Origin: Zoroaster sp. YZ-2022
Taxonomy: Eukaryota; Echinodermata; Asteroidea; Forcipulatida; Zoroasteridae
DNA: 64,000 nucleotides
Assembly (NCBI GenBank): GCA_029582265.1
Contig: CM055816.1
Location: 20,145,843 to 20,209,842 of the forward strand
Direction of reading: 5' to 3'
The translations under genes and the position numbers were made by a program. This document shows, piece after piece, positions 1-13,864 of the stretch. How positions within the stretch are numbered: position 1 is the stretch's first letter; every line of letters begins with the position of its first letter. The notes beneath the pieces are model-generated. The model worked only from the letters and a program-made list of their open reading frames with translations. It was not told where the DNA came from and searched no databases.

Positions 1-33
1 TTCATTATTATTATTATTATTATTATTATTAAA
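1..33. repeat. (TTA)n microsatellite
   Basis: The window opens in about ten tandem copies of a TTA trinucleotide. It may continue to the left of the window. Confidence 0.9.
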
Positions 34-204
34 TGATAGGTCTCGAGTTTTTTTCAACCTTTATTCCGTACTGCTAGTGCATTTAATGACAATGCACTTA
101 TAACAATTACTAGCGCATTTTGTTAGTCTGGACTTGGCGTAATAAGCCTAGTTGATGATCATATCACTGCAGGATAAAGGTTGATATGTTTCATCCATAT
201 ACAG

Positions 205-3200
205 GCCCAGTATGAGTTCATCTTCGATATTCTGATTGAAACATTCCTGTGTGGTGATACAGCCATACAACCAGAGGTATTTGGAACCCAGCTTGCTGCT
301 CTGAAGAAGGTGATGAAGTCAACTCACAAGACTGGATTACAACGACAGTTCCAGGTAAAGCGTAATGTTCGATCAAGTAAAGCAATGGGTTTCAATTTAG
401 ACTGAAACATTAGAGCATAAGAATATATTTCATGTCATTTCACATGGATAGTGATAATTGTCTTAATCATTTATGATTTACAATACGGTATATGTAATAT
501 AAACAAATATATAAGGTAGGGTGTTTATTGAAAGTTGTTCGAATTGCCCGTTTTTATGGCGGATTGATACAGTTAACAAGGATGCATTAACATGCATTAA
601 ACTAATTAAGGTAGTGAATAATTACCTGAATTAAACAATGAATTTCTTATATCCCCACATAAATGTCATAAGTTTTTTTTTTGAGGGGCTGTCATTTTAA
701 AGAAAAGTTTTATTATTGCATATTAAACTTGAATTTAAGAGCATTGATATACCGACACTAAAATTCGGTACCTATCCCCTATGGGAATTAACACTACCCT
801 CTGTTGACAAGTGTCGCGAAAATAGAAATATTTAAAATGAATTTTTTAATTTTCTCACAAATGTGTAGACCAATTTAGCTTAAACTTTCTTTTTTAAAGT
901 GGGTTGTTTAATAAAATAAGAACACTTTTAGAAACAGTTTTGCCAATACTAATATTTTTCTTTACCTTTATACATTTCAAACTAATAAAGTATACTTTTT
1001 CCTAAATCCAAATTGGTAATAATTTTTTTTTTAAATGAAAGCCACTTTGTCTTAATTTGTCTACAAGAGATACCATTATCAGCTTTACAGCAAATAAGTT
1101 TAAGGTTTAAATTCGACCATGGGTTGTTTTTTTAAATAATAAATGCTATTCCTTATCTTTTATAATTATAAATATAAAAGTTTTAGGAATCATTTTAAAC
1201 CAAAGTAGCTTTATTTCCCGTATGTGGACAGTATACCGTCATGATCACAATGAAATAAGACAAATTAAATTTGATAATATTTTAGTTTTCTTTTGACTGT
1301 CCATTGTTTCAAGGACAGCTTGTTTCTCAACAAAAAAGTTTTGTTAATGCCCTTTTAAATTCAAATTCCCCACAGAGCCTGAATCTGTTGACCAAACCAC
1401 CGAGTTCCAAAGAATGCAAAGGGGGTCGGATGCCAGAAAATGCCAACAAAAACAGGTTCCTGGACCAGGTACCAGGTAAGTGTTCTTTGTCATCCGTTCC
1501 TTATATAAGGGTATGACCACAATGCATTATGGTTTGTAATGGAATATATGTATACAATAAATGTTCCATATAAAATCATCGAAAAATGACACAAATTGAA
1601 AACTTCATAAAAACAAAACATGTGTTGTTAATAAAATGATAAAGTTTAATTTAAAATATAATACCCTACTCTATGTAAAGTATGATGATGATGTCAAACA
1701 TTCATTGAAACGTGTTTTTAGAATTTGATGTAAAGAAATTTTTCAGGAGTTGGCTGTTCAAGGGAAGGAACAACATTGGTAAAATCGGCAAAATTGGCCA
1801 AATCGCTTCTTTGCTTACTCTCTTTGACTCAATACATAGAATTACCAACCAGTAAAAGTTTCAGTTCAATACGTTACGTCATTTGAGAGCAAACAGTGAA
1901 CAAGCATTAAGATTTGGGTACTCTTTCATAAATTCGAAATGGAATGTATTTCACTTTTCTGAAAATATTACCGCACTTCAGACGACTTTATTATACCATC
2001 ATCAGCTTGACACTAATTAGGGTTTGTATTAAAACTTAACCATTTGGTTATTTGTTAATTACCAATACTGTACTTTATTTTTAAGTAGGCCTAATTACAA
2101 AAGAAAAGCCATCTTGTACAACAACGGTTTTATAAATATACTAAATGGTGCACTAGGGAGTAGATAAATAACAAATATTTATTCAAACAAAACTGGGGAA
2201 CAATATTTGGGTAGACCCAATGTATGGCTTTTTATTTCTGTTAAAACAGTTGAGCCCATACATATTTTCATTTGTTTATTTATTTATGGGTTAATAAGGT
2301 TCCCTATATTTGATATTTGTATTATAGTTGACCGTTTCAGGACCCATTTGATGACCGTAGGGGGTCTGGGAAGCACCGACTACATCAACCCTTGCTTCTT
2401 GAATGTAAGTCAACAACATACAAATGGTGGATAACCTGGAAGGTTTAACTTAAAGAGAAGATGCAACGTTGGTTGAATAGCCATATATTTACACTCTCCT
2501 TGAGTATACAGTATGTCCCCCAAAAAGTGTCACTCTAACTATTTCTGAAATTATACCAAAACCACGAAATAAATTTTGGAACTTTTTCAGTGCAGATACT
2601 CTAATCTTTGCTATAAACACCTGTGAGAAATTACATAAAACTCACAGGTGTTTAGGCCAAGGATTAGGAGTATCTGTGCAATTGAAAAAGTTCCAAAATT
2701 TATTTCGTGGTTTTGGTGTATTTTCAGAAATAGTTAGAGTGACACTTTTTTGGGGACATACTGTAGATGTTAAAAACTAAAATACACAAGCAACATGTGA
2801 AAATTTCAGCTAAATTTCGTTGGTAAGACATGTAGCTTTGCATAGTAACTAGTTCTGAAATACACCGTTTGGTTACAACTCAATGTTTGATCAGTTTGCT
2901 CTGATCGTCTTCAGCAGAACGAAGTATATCGTGTTGTTAACAAGAAAAAGGTGAAAGGGCAAAGGTCATTCATGGTGGACAGTATATATCTTCATATAAT
3001 GAGGATATTTCTGTGTGTATTATTATATACCAGCACATTCAATCAAATGTTTATCTAGCATGTCAATTTTTTGAACGCCCTTATGTCCAAAATGAATGGT
3101 TTCTCTGTCCCGTATGTACATTATTTTGTTTTCTACAGAGTTATAGCTCTAAGGGTGCATACATAGCTACCCAGATGCCTTTGCCTCAAACTGTTGATGA

Positions 3201-6200
3201 TATGTGGAGAATGATCTATGACTACAACTCATCTTGTATTGTTATGTTAAACAACAAGCATAACAATGACCCAGTAAGTACTACATTAAATGCATTGTAT
3301 ATGACATTCATAAATGCCCAAGACAGTTTAGACAATCTGATTGGACAAAACGTCATCTCGTGGTGTGTATTAACGGATGGTAAAGCCATGAATTATCAAA
3401 ATCGAAACAGCGCGTATGTGCCAGCTGTTCGCCAGCTGTTTTGTGCGACGGATTTGAACCAATCAGAGTGACGAAGATTGTTTCACATCACGCGCCTGAC
3501 TTTGAAAGTGTTGTGCGTCTCCCCAAAGCGTGAATTTTATTTGCCTTTATTCAACAAATCTATTTGGCTTTATTCAACAAATCTAGTTGGCTTTATTCAA
3601 CAAATCTATTTGCCTTTATTCAACAAATCTATTTGGCTTTATTCAACAAATCTATTTGGCTTTATTCAACAAATCTATTTGCCTTTATTCAACAAATCTA
3701 TTTGCCTTTATTCAACAAATCTATTTGCCTTTATTCAACAAATCTATTTGGCTTTATTCAACAAATCTATTTGGCTTTATTCAACAAATCTATTTGGCTT
3801 TATTCAACAAATCTATTTGGCTGTATTCAACAAATCTATTTGGCTTTATTCAACAAAAATTACCAGACCCCTAAGGTCATTAAATGGGGCCTGAAACGGT
3901 CCTTATTGCCCATGACCACGCCCATAACCAGCCCAAAATATAGGTGTCAAACACTATTATTTTTCCATTGACCCACTTCGAAAAACAATCTTTCTGGCAA
4001 ATGTTCACCATTATACTAGATTTTTATTTTATTTATTTATTTTTACGCTCTAGCCCAAATATGGATTCCATCATTGTATACACTCAAAGTCCAGCCAATG
4101 GACTAGGGTTACGACCTATCTGTCCGCAAAATGCTCTGACAGTAAAATAATCATACGGTCAGGTCGGTTACCCAATCATGATTGCACACGCGAGGAGAAG
4201 TGATTCTCGAAACGAAACCTTCAAATGCCTCCACCACTATGTCTAATCATTCAATGTGATTAAAAGTATTTCAGACGGAAACTCTACTTATACAGAGAGC
4301 ATATACTCTTTTTTTCCTTTCAGACTTGTGGCCAGTATTGGTCCAATGACAAGCCCACGCAGTATGGTAATTTCACGGTAATCTTACAATCGACTGATAA
4401 AGTGGGGAATAACATTGCAGTGCGTTATCTATCGTTTGGTAAATAACAACAACCAGGTAGGCTATTCATGCATTGTGACAGATGAGATCACAAACAGGAC
4501 ACACAGAGAAGCAATCACGATGCACAACAAACATGCGTCATCTCAAACATAATCGGTTTACCTCGACACATTAACACAAACAGTCATATTTTAATAAGGA
4601 AACACAAAAAGGTCAGATAATATTTTTATGAGTTATAATAAACCGGTTATAATAAACCGGCTCTTCTCAGAGCCAAAACCTCTACTTTAGAGATTTGTTA
4701 CATGGTGCTTCCGAAAACTTTCCTAGTTATAATAAACGTTATCAAGAGTTGGCATAAGTGGGGTTGGTTCAATAGGGGTATCCAAGCATTGGGGGGGGGG
4801 GGGATCACCATGATTTTCAAGGGGCATTTGACTGAGGCACTAAATTTCACACCATGTGTTTTTCGAGGGGGGGCTCAGGGAAAAATATATATTATTAAAA
4901 CTAAAGTGCTGAATCAACATTTTAAAGAGTCCGGTGACAACTCTTTATAAAGTTGGATTTAACTTTTAAAAGTGTTGAATTAACATTGATAAAGTAAGAC
5001 TTAACTTGACTCCGTGTAAATTCAACGCTTTCTTTGAGTTGAATTGAACTTTATAAAGTGTTGTCACTCACCGAACTCTTAAAAGGTTGATTCAACACTT
5101 TAGTTTTAAGAGTGTAAGGCCAGAGATAAATGTAAACGTCATATCTTTGTCATCAGTGCAATTATTCAGTCCATTACGAATTCTAATAAATACTATTTTC
5201 TTATTTTGTATGTGATTCCAGGAATCCCGTCTGATATGCCATCTACAGCTACTGGACTGGCCCAGTGGTGGGGTACCAGCATCTTCAACCTCTGTCATGC
5301 AACTAGTGACAGCAGTACAGGAATGGCAGCATGACCACGGGAACGATCGAGTTACTGTTCACTGCATGTATGAACATATTAAAACTGTCACTACAAATAA
5401 GATCATGTTGTATTTGTGTGTAAAAACCAAGTTTTAATTCCTTTATAATATTTTTCTAAAGAAATGTAATGCCTTTTGAACCTTTTGAAACCGTTTTGAA
5501 AAATATTAACGCCCTTTGTTTGTGTTTACATTTTTGCTGTACCATACGCTTAATTACAGTGATTTATCATGACTCTAAGCCCCTACGAAGTCCCAATTCT
5601 TATCATCATTTGGTGGGTCAAGGTGGCAAAGGGTGCATATGCTCCCTTTTTTGTTATTGCAGTGCGTGTACATTTACCATACGTTTTTGAATGTGCCCCT
5701 TTTTGGCAGTTTGCCCCACCCCCATTTTGTCGTGTGCCTCCCCCTTTGTTCGAGACTCAGGATCCGCCCCTGATGCTTATCATCTTCATATTATTATCAC
5801 GGTAACCATCATTTTGTTTGTCTCAGTGACGGTGAGGGCGCTAGTGGTACATTCTGTGCTCTTCTTAACATCATGGAGCAACTGAACGATGAGAAGGTGA
5901 TTGATGTGTTCCAGACGGTCAAGAAACTGAGAGTCCGTCACGGATTGGTGCACTCACTAGTAAGTTTTAAGGCAAATAGTATTGACAACAGACATGACAG
6001 CCTAGGCCTATAAAGCAGTCACAAATGCTATATCCTCGCCATGCAATATCGTCACCATCAGACCTGTGATTTCTCAGGATTTTTCCTGATTTCATGAATC
6101 ATGATTTTTTGCAAATATGCCTTTGCCGAAATATTTCCTTGAACGACGAGAAGTAGCCACCAAGGAAAGAAATAAGTAGCTTGTACTGTGTCCAAATCAT

Positions 6201-6623
6201 CTATATAGTGTCTAGTTTGTGGGGATGTGGAGAGTCTGTAAATCCTGTAAATTAAACATCCAAGAGGTTCAGGGGGGCTTTGTACTCTAGACCAAAGGGA
6301 GATCCAGGCCCACTATCTATTTTTCAAGATTTTCACTTTTTGTCAAATCACACCCCTGTACCATGAAAGAGGTCACTTTAGGAGTCTCTTCCAACCGTCT
6401 CTCCTGTTCTCTCATAGTCGGTGTCTGAGTAGTCTACATGCGTCGACAGTTATATAGTCTATATCATAGCTAGATATAATAGGTCTACTCAATATATTTT
6501 GATATTTTAACCGCAAATTGATGTTTTCATTTGTTTCAGGAGCAGTACACATGTTTGTATGACGCGGTACACTCCCATCTTGACACCAGCGTTGTGTATG
6601 AGAACTTGCTTTTGAGCCCCTAA
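205..6623 (+). CDS. Receptor-type protein tyrosine phosphatase, 3' part (end of D1, whole D2), 8 exons
   Basis: Exons read from splice sites and phase: 205-354, 1376-1475, 2328-2404, 3139-3273, 4324-about 4377 (or up to 4438), 5222-5367, 5827-5959, 6540-6623 (stop TAA). Phases join cleanly except between the fifth and sixth exons, where either the fifth exon's end is misjudged or a short exon is missed. The first exon is the end of the D1 catalytic domain (AQYEFIFDILIE). The rest is D2: NKNRFLDQVP, STDYINPCFLN, GAYIATQMPLPQTVDDMWRM, CGQYW, LLDWPSGGVP, VTVHCIDGEGASG and EQYTCLYDAV. The signature HCX5R reads HCIDGEGA, so the Arg is Ala, and the WPD loop reads WPS. D2 should therefore be catalytically dead, as D2 domains of receptor phosphatases often are; such domains regulate or scaffold D1 beneath the plasma membrane. 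The HCxxGxGxSGTF form recalls the mu/kappa (R2B) group. The ectodomain, membrane segment and most of D1 lie upstream of the window. Confidence 0.9.
2509..2763. mobile_element. Mariner-type MITE, 255 bp, nearly full-length hairpin
   Basis: The two halves are long inverted repeats beginning CAGTATGTCCCC and ending in its complement, flanked by TA on each side. TA target sites and CAGT ends are typical of Tc1/mariner-derived MITEs. It lies in the phosphatase intron after exon 3. No ORF is present. Confidence 0.85.
3541..3857. repeat. 23-bp minisatellite, about 14 copies
   Basis: The unit is TTATTCAACAAATCTATTTG plus GCT or CCT. It lies in the phosphatase intron after exon 4. Because 23 is not a multiple of 3, the array is open in several frames and produces spurious ORFs. 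Confidence 0.95.
4659..4674 (+). other. Histone-type stem-loop-like hairpin (isolated)
   Basis: GGCTCTTCTCAGAGCC forms a six-base-pair stem with a TCTC loop. It differs by one loop base from the canonical histone mRNA 3' hairpin (loop TTTC). No histone coding sequence is nearby and it sits in a phosphatase intron, so it is probably repeat-borne or fortuitous. Confidence 0.4.
4893..5116. mobile_element. Inverted-repeat MITE with TACACTCTTAAAACT end
   Basis: The right arm, read on the minus strand, begins TACACTCTTAAAACT and pairs over about 75 bp with the left arm, which starts ATTAAAACTAAAGTG. The left tip appears truncated. The terminal 15 bases equal the left end of the 3.6-kb element at 18192, so the two probably belong to one transposon group. 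It lies in a phosphatase intron. Confidence 0.65.
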
Positions 6624-7615
6624 ATGTAATCAATTAATTACTGCACCTGCGAAACAGACAGACAGTGGACACCATCTACATAATTATGGAAGAGGTGTTA
6701 TTTGTGCATTGCACTTAAAGAAGTGATTACCTAGCTACAATCACTCATTAAAACTATGATATGGATGATAGAGAGGAGCCTTTTTGTTATAGGCTTTTAT
6801 CTTATATGTATTACCTTATTATAGGGTTAATTATTTCCTTCGTAAACAAGGATATGTAATCATAAACTCATGGCAGCTATAATTAAACATTATAGCATAA
6901 GGGGCAATGTTCGATCTAACATGTCACGGGAATCTCCTGACAAAACATGTTTTCAAAAAGTGGTTAATAGTGGTGAGTAGATAGAAAGTTAAAGAAGGAC
7001 ACTTTTTTGCCGCATAATTATAATATATTTAAATATAAAGCTCGCTATTTGCACATAGGTATACGTAGCCACAGCCTCGGGAGGATTCGACAGTGGTTTT
7101 TATGTGAATTATTATTAATATCACACATACTTATTTGTCCTTGGGCCAAATCAACCCAATAATGAACATTCAGTTTAGTTCAGTTTATTTTCCACGGAAA
7201 TAATATGACAAATGTGATTAAGTGGTCTCCATGTACCAAGCTTGTGGAGAGGAGACCCCCAAACTTAAGTATGAAGACAAATATAGATTTGTATATGATT
7301 CGTTACTATTATTATTAATACAACAATTTACAACACACAAACTAAATACAATAAAAGTTAAACATGCAAATAAACATGGAACGAATACTAACAAGAAAAT
7401 ACACAGAAAGTTTTGACTGCACAGCAGTTAAGTACAATTAGTAACAGCAGTTAAAAGAAAATTTGGGGCAATGGAAGACATCGTTTTAGTGGTTGAATTT
7501 CATTGTATTGGTATTTAGCTATGGATATTTTAGGGTGAACTAAAGAGATATGTGAAAGTATCGTCTGAATTCAACCAGATATAGCAATAGGATATCGAGA
7601 CGATAAATGTGACTA
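6624..7615. other. Intergenic, nothing recognised
   Basis: AT-rich sequence downstream of the phosphatase stop. An ATTAAA near 6882 could be a polyadenylation signal. No coding pattern or structured repeat was seen. Confidence 0.5.
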
Positions 7616-7841
7616 GCTCTGGCAACCCCTAAACTTGGCCATATTTTCAAAAGAGAGATTTTGGTATGGTTTGATTCTCTAGATTTTCCTCTTTCATTTG
7701 ATACCAGATTTGTACAAATCAGGAAAACATTTCTGACTTCTACAAATCTGGTATCAAGTGAAAGAGGAAAATTTTGAGAATCAAACTATACCAAAATCTA
7801 ACTTTTGAAAATTGGGTCCAAGTTTAGGGTTTTGCAAGAGC
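7616..7841. mobile_element. Hairpin MITE, about 226 bp
   Basis: The arms (7616-about 7713 and about 7738-7841) are imperfect inverted copies beginning GCTCTGGCAACCCCTAAACT and ending in a close complement. The centre is short and AT-rich. The superfamily is not determined. Confidence 0.75.
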
Positions 7842-8283
7842 CAGTCACACATGCTCATGGTTTCAATGAGGTTTCAAAGCATATTGTGTGTATGGAACGT
7901 CAAAGAGGCATAAACTCCGGTCATGAAATCGGTCAGACTTTGACATCGATTGATCGGATTTTGCAAAAGAGCGAACTGAAAGAGACCGATTGGAGATGAC
8001 CGACTGCAAACGAGCAATTTCAAACGAGCGATTTGAAATAGAGTGATTGCAAAAGAGCGATTGAAATACATTACTCAGGAATATTGTTTTACTCAGAAAT
8101 ATTGTTTTACTCAAAATTCGTTTTGAAAGTAAACAACATTCTATATGTTCCTAATTTAAATTGTTATATTACACAGAGCACAATAATGATGTTATTTATG
8201 ATCCATTGACATGGTTACGTGAATGAGTATATACATAACATTGTTTAGAAAAAAAGGAAATTGCTGTACCTGTACTTATATTT

Positions 8284-8538
8284 CGTCCCTAATTTGCCAC
8301 ATGACCAATCCCGAATTAAGTTGGCATAGTGACCAATGCGGTATTGGTCATTTTGCCAAGTTACAAAAATAGCCAGTTAGAGCATTCGTCATTTGAATGC
8401 ATGCTCTGTCTCCAAAACTATAAGGAATACATGCACGTGGATTAGATACAATGGTAGGTCTCTTCCTGAATGTACTAATGGGCGGGAAAACTTAAAATTG
8501 AAAAAAGTCGGATTGGTCACTACGGCAAATTAGGGACG
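8284..8538. mobile_element. MITE-like element with about 27-bp terminal inverted repeats
   Basis: The left end CGTCCCTAATTTGCC is matched by its complement at the right end, followed inward by GACCAATCC on both sides. The interior is non-coding. No unambiguous target duplication was found. Confidence 0.65.
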
Positions 8539-10771
8539 ATTTATGCATATATCCATGTAAAATAATTATGAACTCGGTGTTACAGCAGCACCATTAGTGT
8601 AGAGGAACAAAACCCAAAACCTTGCCAATGATCGCAAAGGTCACTTTATAATAACATAATTACTGACTGGGAATAAAACAATCACTAAACAAGAGAACAC
8701 AAAGGTTCAGACAACCGACTTTTGAAAAAAATATCAATTCAATCAACTTGCATAATCAGTATTAAACCAATTCAAAAGTAATTCCTATTTCTCAAACCCA
8801 CAAAACTCCACGTCAGGCCAATCTGGCCGTCGATCGCAAAAGATCAGCACCTAGACCCGCAATACCTCATACGCAAAATGAGAAATTGCAGCGAGTTCAA
8901 TGCACTGCTAGACCGGATCAACCCGATCTAGGGAGCGCTACTCGAAGAACGTTTAGCGTTGAATCGAGCATACCGATGATGATGATGAACCATTTTGCGC
9001 TTGATTCGGCAATGACATCACTTATGTGCTCAAGAATATGCACATTTTCATTGCCATAACTTAATATTAAAACATGCCACAACAAAAATCAAAACACCAA
9101 CAAATTCATAAGTAACACGTTGCAAAGTGATGTCAACATGGATACTCGGGTATGCATTATGTTTCCTAGGCACGTTGTTAGACATTTGTCAAGAGAGGGG
9201 CGGTGACCAATTTGGGTTTATTTTTATTGCCCTCTGAAAATGTTCGCATCTATTTAAAATAATATTTTTAAAATGTGTGCTTTAATTGATTTTAAAGAGA
9301 AACAAGTGGAAACAACGAGCCCATGGGGGAGGGGGTGATCATCCTCTTCGCTCCCCCAGACGTCTTCATTGATTTGATTCCCACCAAGCCACCAGATATT
9401 ATCTCATTTCAAAGTATTTTCCCTTTTATAAATGTTCCAGCAAAGAAAAGATTTGTCTGACTGACCATACCTAAGTATGTTGGTGGGGAAATGTATAGAC
9501 TTTTCATTATTGTGGCCCACTACACTGATGTAAGAATTCCATCAAATTCAATTAAATTTAATTCATTTTCAATTCAATTCGAATGAACGTGTCAGTTACT
9601 TTACGGAGAAACGATAAATAATTATGTAAAACTAAAAAATATGTTTTGTTAAATAGTAATAATTTGCCAGAGTTATATCAACCAATTGCTCTGTTGATTT
9701 ATATATAAGCTATAGACCTATTAGTATTTGATAGGCGCAATGTTTTAAAACAAAAAATTATTTCGCAGCTTTTAAATGTATACAATCAAGAAAAAGAATA
9801 AATAAATATTGAGTTATATTTCTAATGACATGGGTTTTAATCATTTTTGTTTTGTCCCCTTACCATGTAATTGAGGCAGATATGAAATAGTAAATTGTAA
9901 CTTCATGAATTATGATTTGTACCCCAAACATTGACTTCATGATTTGTTGGATTCTACATTTCATACCTTAAAAATCAATAATGAATCAACCAATAGTTGG
10001 AAGAAGTCGGTTGAGAAGTGGTCCCATCCCCACAACTCCCCTCCCCCAAGACCCAATCATAACAATAAATCACTGGCACTGGTTGTACGGACTCTGTTAC
10101 TCTGTGGTATACAGACCGACGGCGATTTTTTTTCTGCAGTACAATTCGTCCACTATATGCATTTGTATACTAAAAATGAATTTTTGACTTTATTTTCCTA
10201 AAATAAAATCCTTCACAATCGAGGAATTACTATTACAGAGAAGGTCTTTTGCTACTGAATTAATTTTGCAGTTAAAGCAATGTTTGATCCCGGTACCTCC
10301 TACTATACTAACCACTATACTAATATGGCATTTGAAGTGGTTGGTGAAATAATTACTGAAGAACCCTTTTTAGATTAGTTTTCTATGCCAATTTCTAAGC
10401 CATTGACAAAGTGTACTGCAGAAAAGAAAATAGCAGGCCCCCAATAGTACAGCAAAATAATTGAAACCAAAAACTCTGTATTTCACGTTTTAAGAAAGAA
10501 TTAAAACAAAATAGTCAAATTCTTTATTTATTTTACAAATGTTGGGTTTGATTGGTCAGGGTGTTAGTACATCCCAATTTTCCCAACGTATCGCCGACTT
10601 GAGAAAACTATTATTGAAGGCGGGTCTATCATTTAAATGATAGACGTACCCATGGACGGTAATTACTGGGGGCAGAGGGGAACATGTCCCCTCCACTATT
10701 AATGAATAGGGGACGATAATGGCAATGCCCACCACAATAATAATGCCGCTCGTACCATACACATAAAACCC
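8539..10771. other. Intergenic, nothing recognised
   Basis: AT-rich sequence with only short, unconvincing ORFs. No domain-like reading frame, RNA gene or clear transposon end was seen. Confidence 0.5.
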
Positions 10772-11049
10772 AAACATTCTCATGCATCACCGCTTCTTCA
10801 ACAATTACACTGGTTACCTGTTCAAAAACGCATTACCTTCAAGACCGCAATGAATGTGTACAAAGCACTTTTGAACATACATCCAAAATACATTTCAGAC
10901 TCATTAGATCTCAGCACACCTAACCGAAGCGGCCTCCGCTCGGAGCAGAACTTAAAAATACCTCATACATACAAACATGTGACAAGGCTTTATCTGTAGC
11001 TGGACCCAGATGCTGGAATTCACTACCTCTCAACATTCGTACTTTATAA
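10772..11049 (+). pseudogene. CR1/L2-like non-LTR retrotransposon, 3' end of reverse transcriptase ORF
   Basis: The frame from about 10772 reads SPLLQQLHWLPVQKRITFKT, then VYKALLNIHPKYISDSL and RSGLRSEQNL. This is the thumb/C-terminal end of many CR1/L2/Jockey-group ORF2 proteins. The frame hits a TAG at about 10999 and continues in another frame as LSVAGPRCWNSLPLNIRTL. The copy is 5'-truncated and frameshifted. The ORF stop is followed almost at once by a long (TCA)n tract, as expected for elements whose 3' ends are microsatellite tails. The exact clade is uncertain. Confidence 0.75.
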
Positions 11050-11057
11050 ATGCGTGT

Positions 11058-11651
<594 letters not shown>

Positions 11652-11732
11652 TTCGCGTTAGCACAACATGAAAAGAAAGATCTTTGTTTTCCTTTCTGCT
11701 GGTTACACTGAGTCAAGCTACGTCCCGTAGCC

Positions 11733-13218
<1,486 letters not shown>

Positions 13219-13357
13219 ATCATCGCCATCTAATGAAAACCTACTCACTTCAAAGCACACAGATTGTATATGTACTTCGTATTTTTCTATACAAAAATGT
13301 TGGGATTTATTGGGATTTATTCACATGTTAACAATTAATGATAACTTCAAAATCTGT

Positions 13358-13857
13358 NNNNNNNNNNNNNNNNNNNNNNNNNNNNNNNNNNNNNNNNNNN
13401 NNNNNNNNNNNNNNNNNNNNNNNNNNNNNNNNNNNNNNNNNNNNNNNNNNNNNNNNNNNNNNNNNNNNNNNNNNNNNNNNNNNNNNNNNNNNNNNNNNNN
13501 NNNNNNNNNNNNNNNNNNNNNNNNNNNNNNNNNNNNNNNNNNNNNNNNNNNNNNNNNNNNNNNNNNNNNNNNNNNNNNNNNNNNNNNNNNNNNNNNNNNN
13601 NNNNNNNNNNNNNNNNNNNNNNNNNNNNNNNNNNNNNNNNNNNNNNNNNNNNNNNNNNNNNNNNNNNNNNNNNNNNNNNNNNNNNNNNNNNNNNNNNNNN
13701 NNNNNNNNNNNNNNNNNNNNNNNNNNNNNNNNNNNNNNNNNNNNNNNNNNNNNNNNNNNNNNNNNNNNNNNNNNNNNNNNNNNNNNNNNNNNNNNNNNNN
13801 NNNNNNNNNNNNNNNNNNNNNNNNNNNNNNNNNNNNNNNNNNNNNNNNNNNNNNNNN
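13358..13857. other. Assembly gap (500 N)
   Basis: Exactly 500 N, the conventional size for a gap of unknown length. It lies between a long microsatellite and a satellite array, both of which cause assembly breaks. Confidence 1.
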
Positions 13858-13864
13858 CAGAAAA

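Noticed and set aside
3478..3971. Three overlapping repetitive ORFs (FNKSIWLYSTNLF type)
   Set aside because: A 23-bp minisatellite inside an intron is read through in several frames. There is no start context or conservation pattern.
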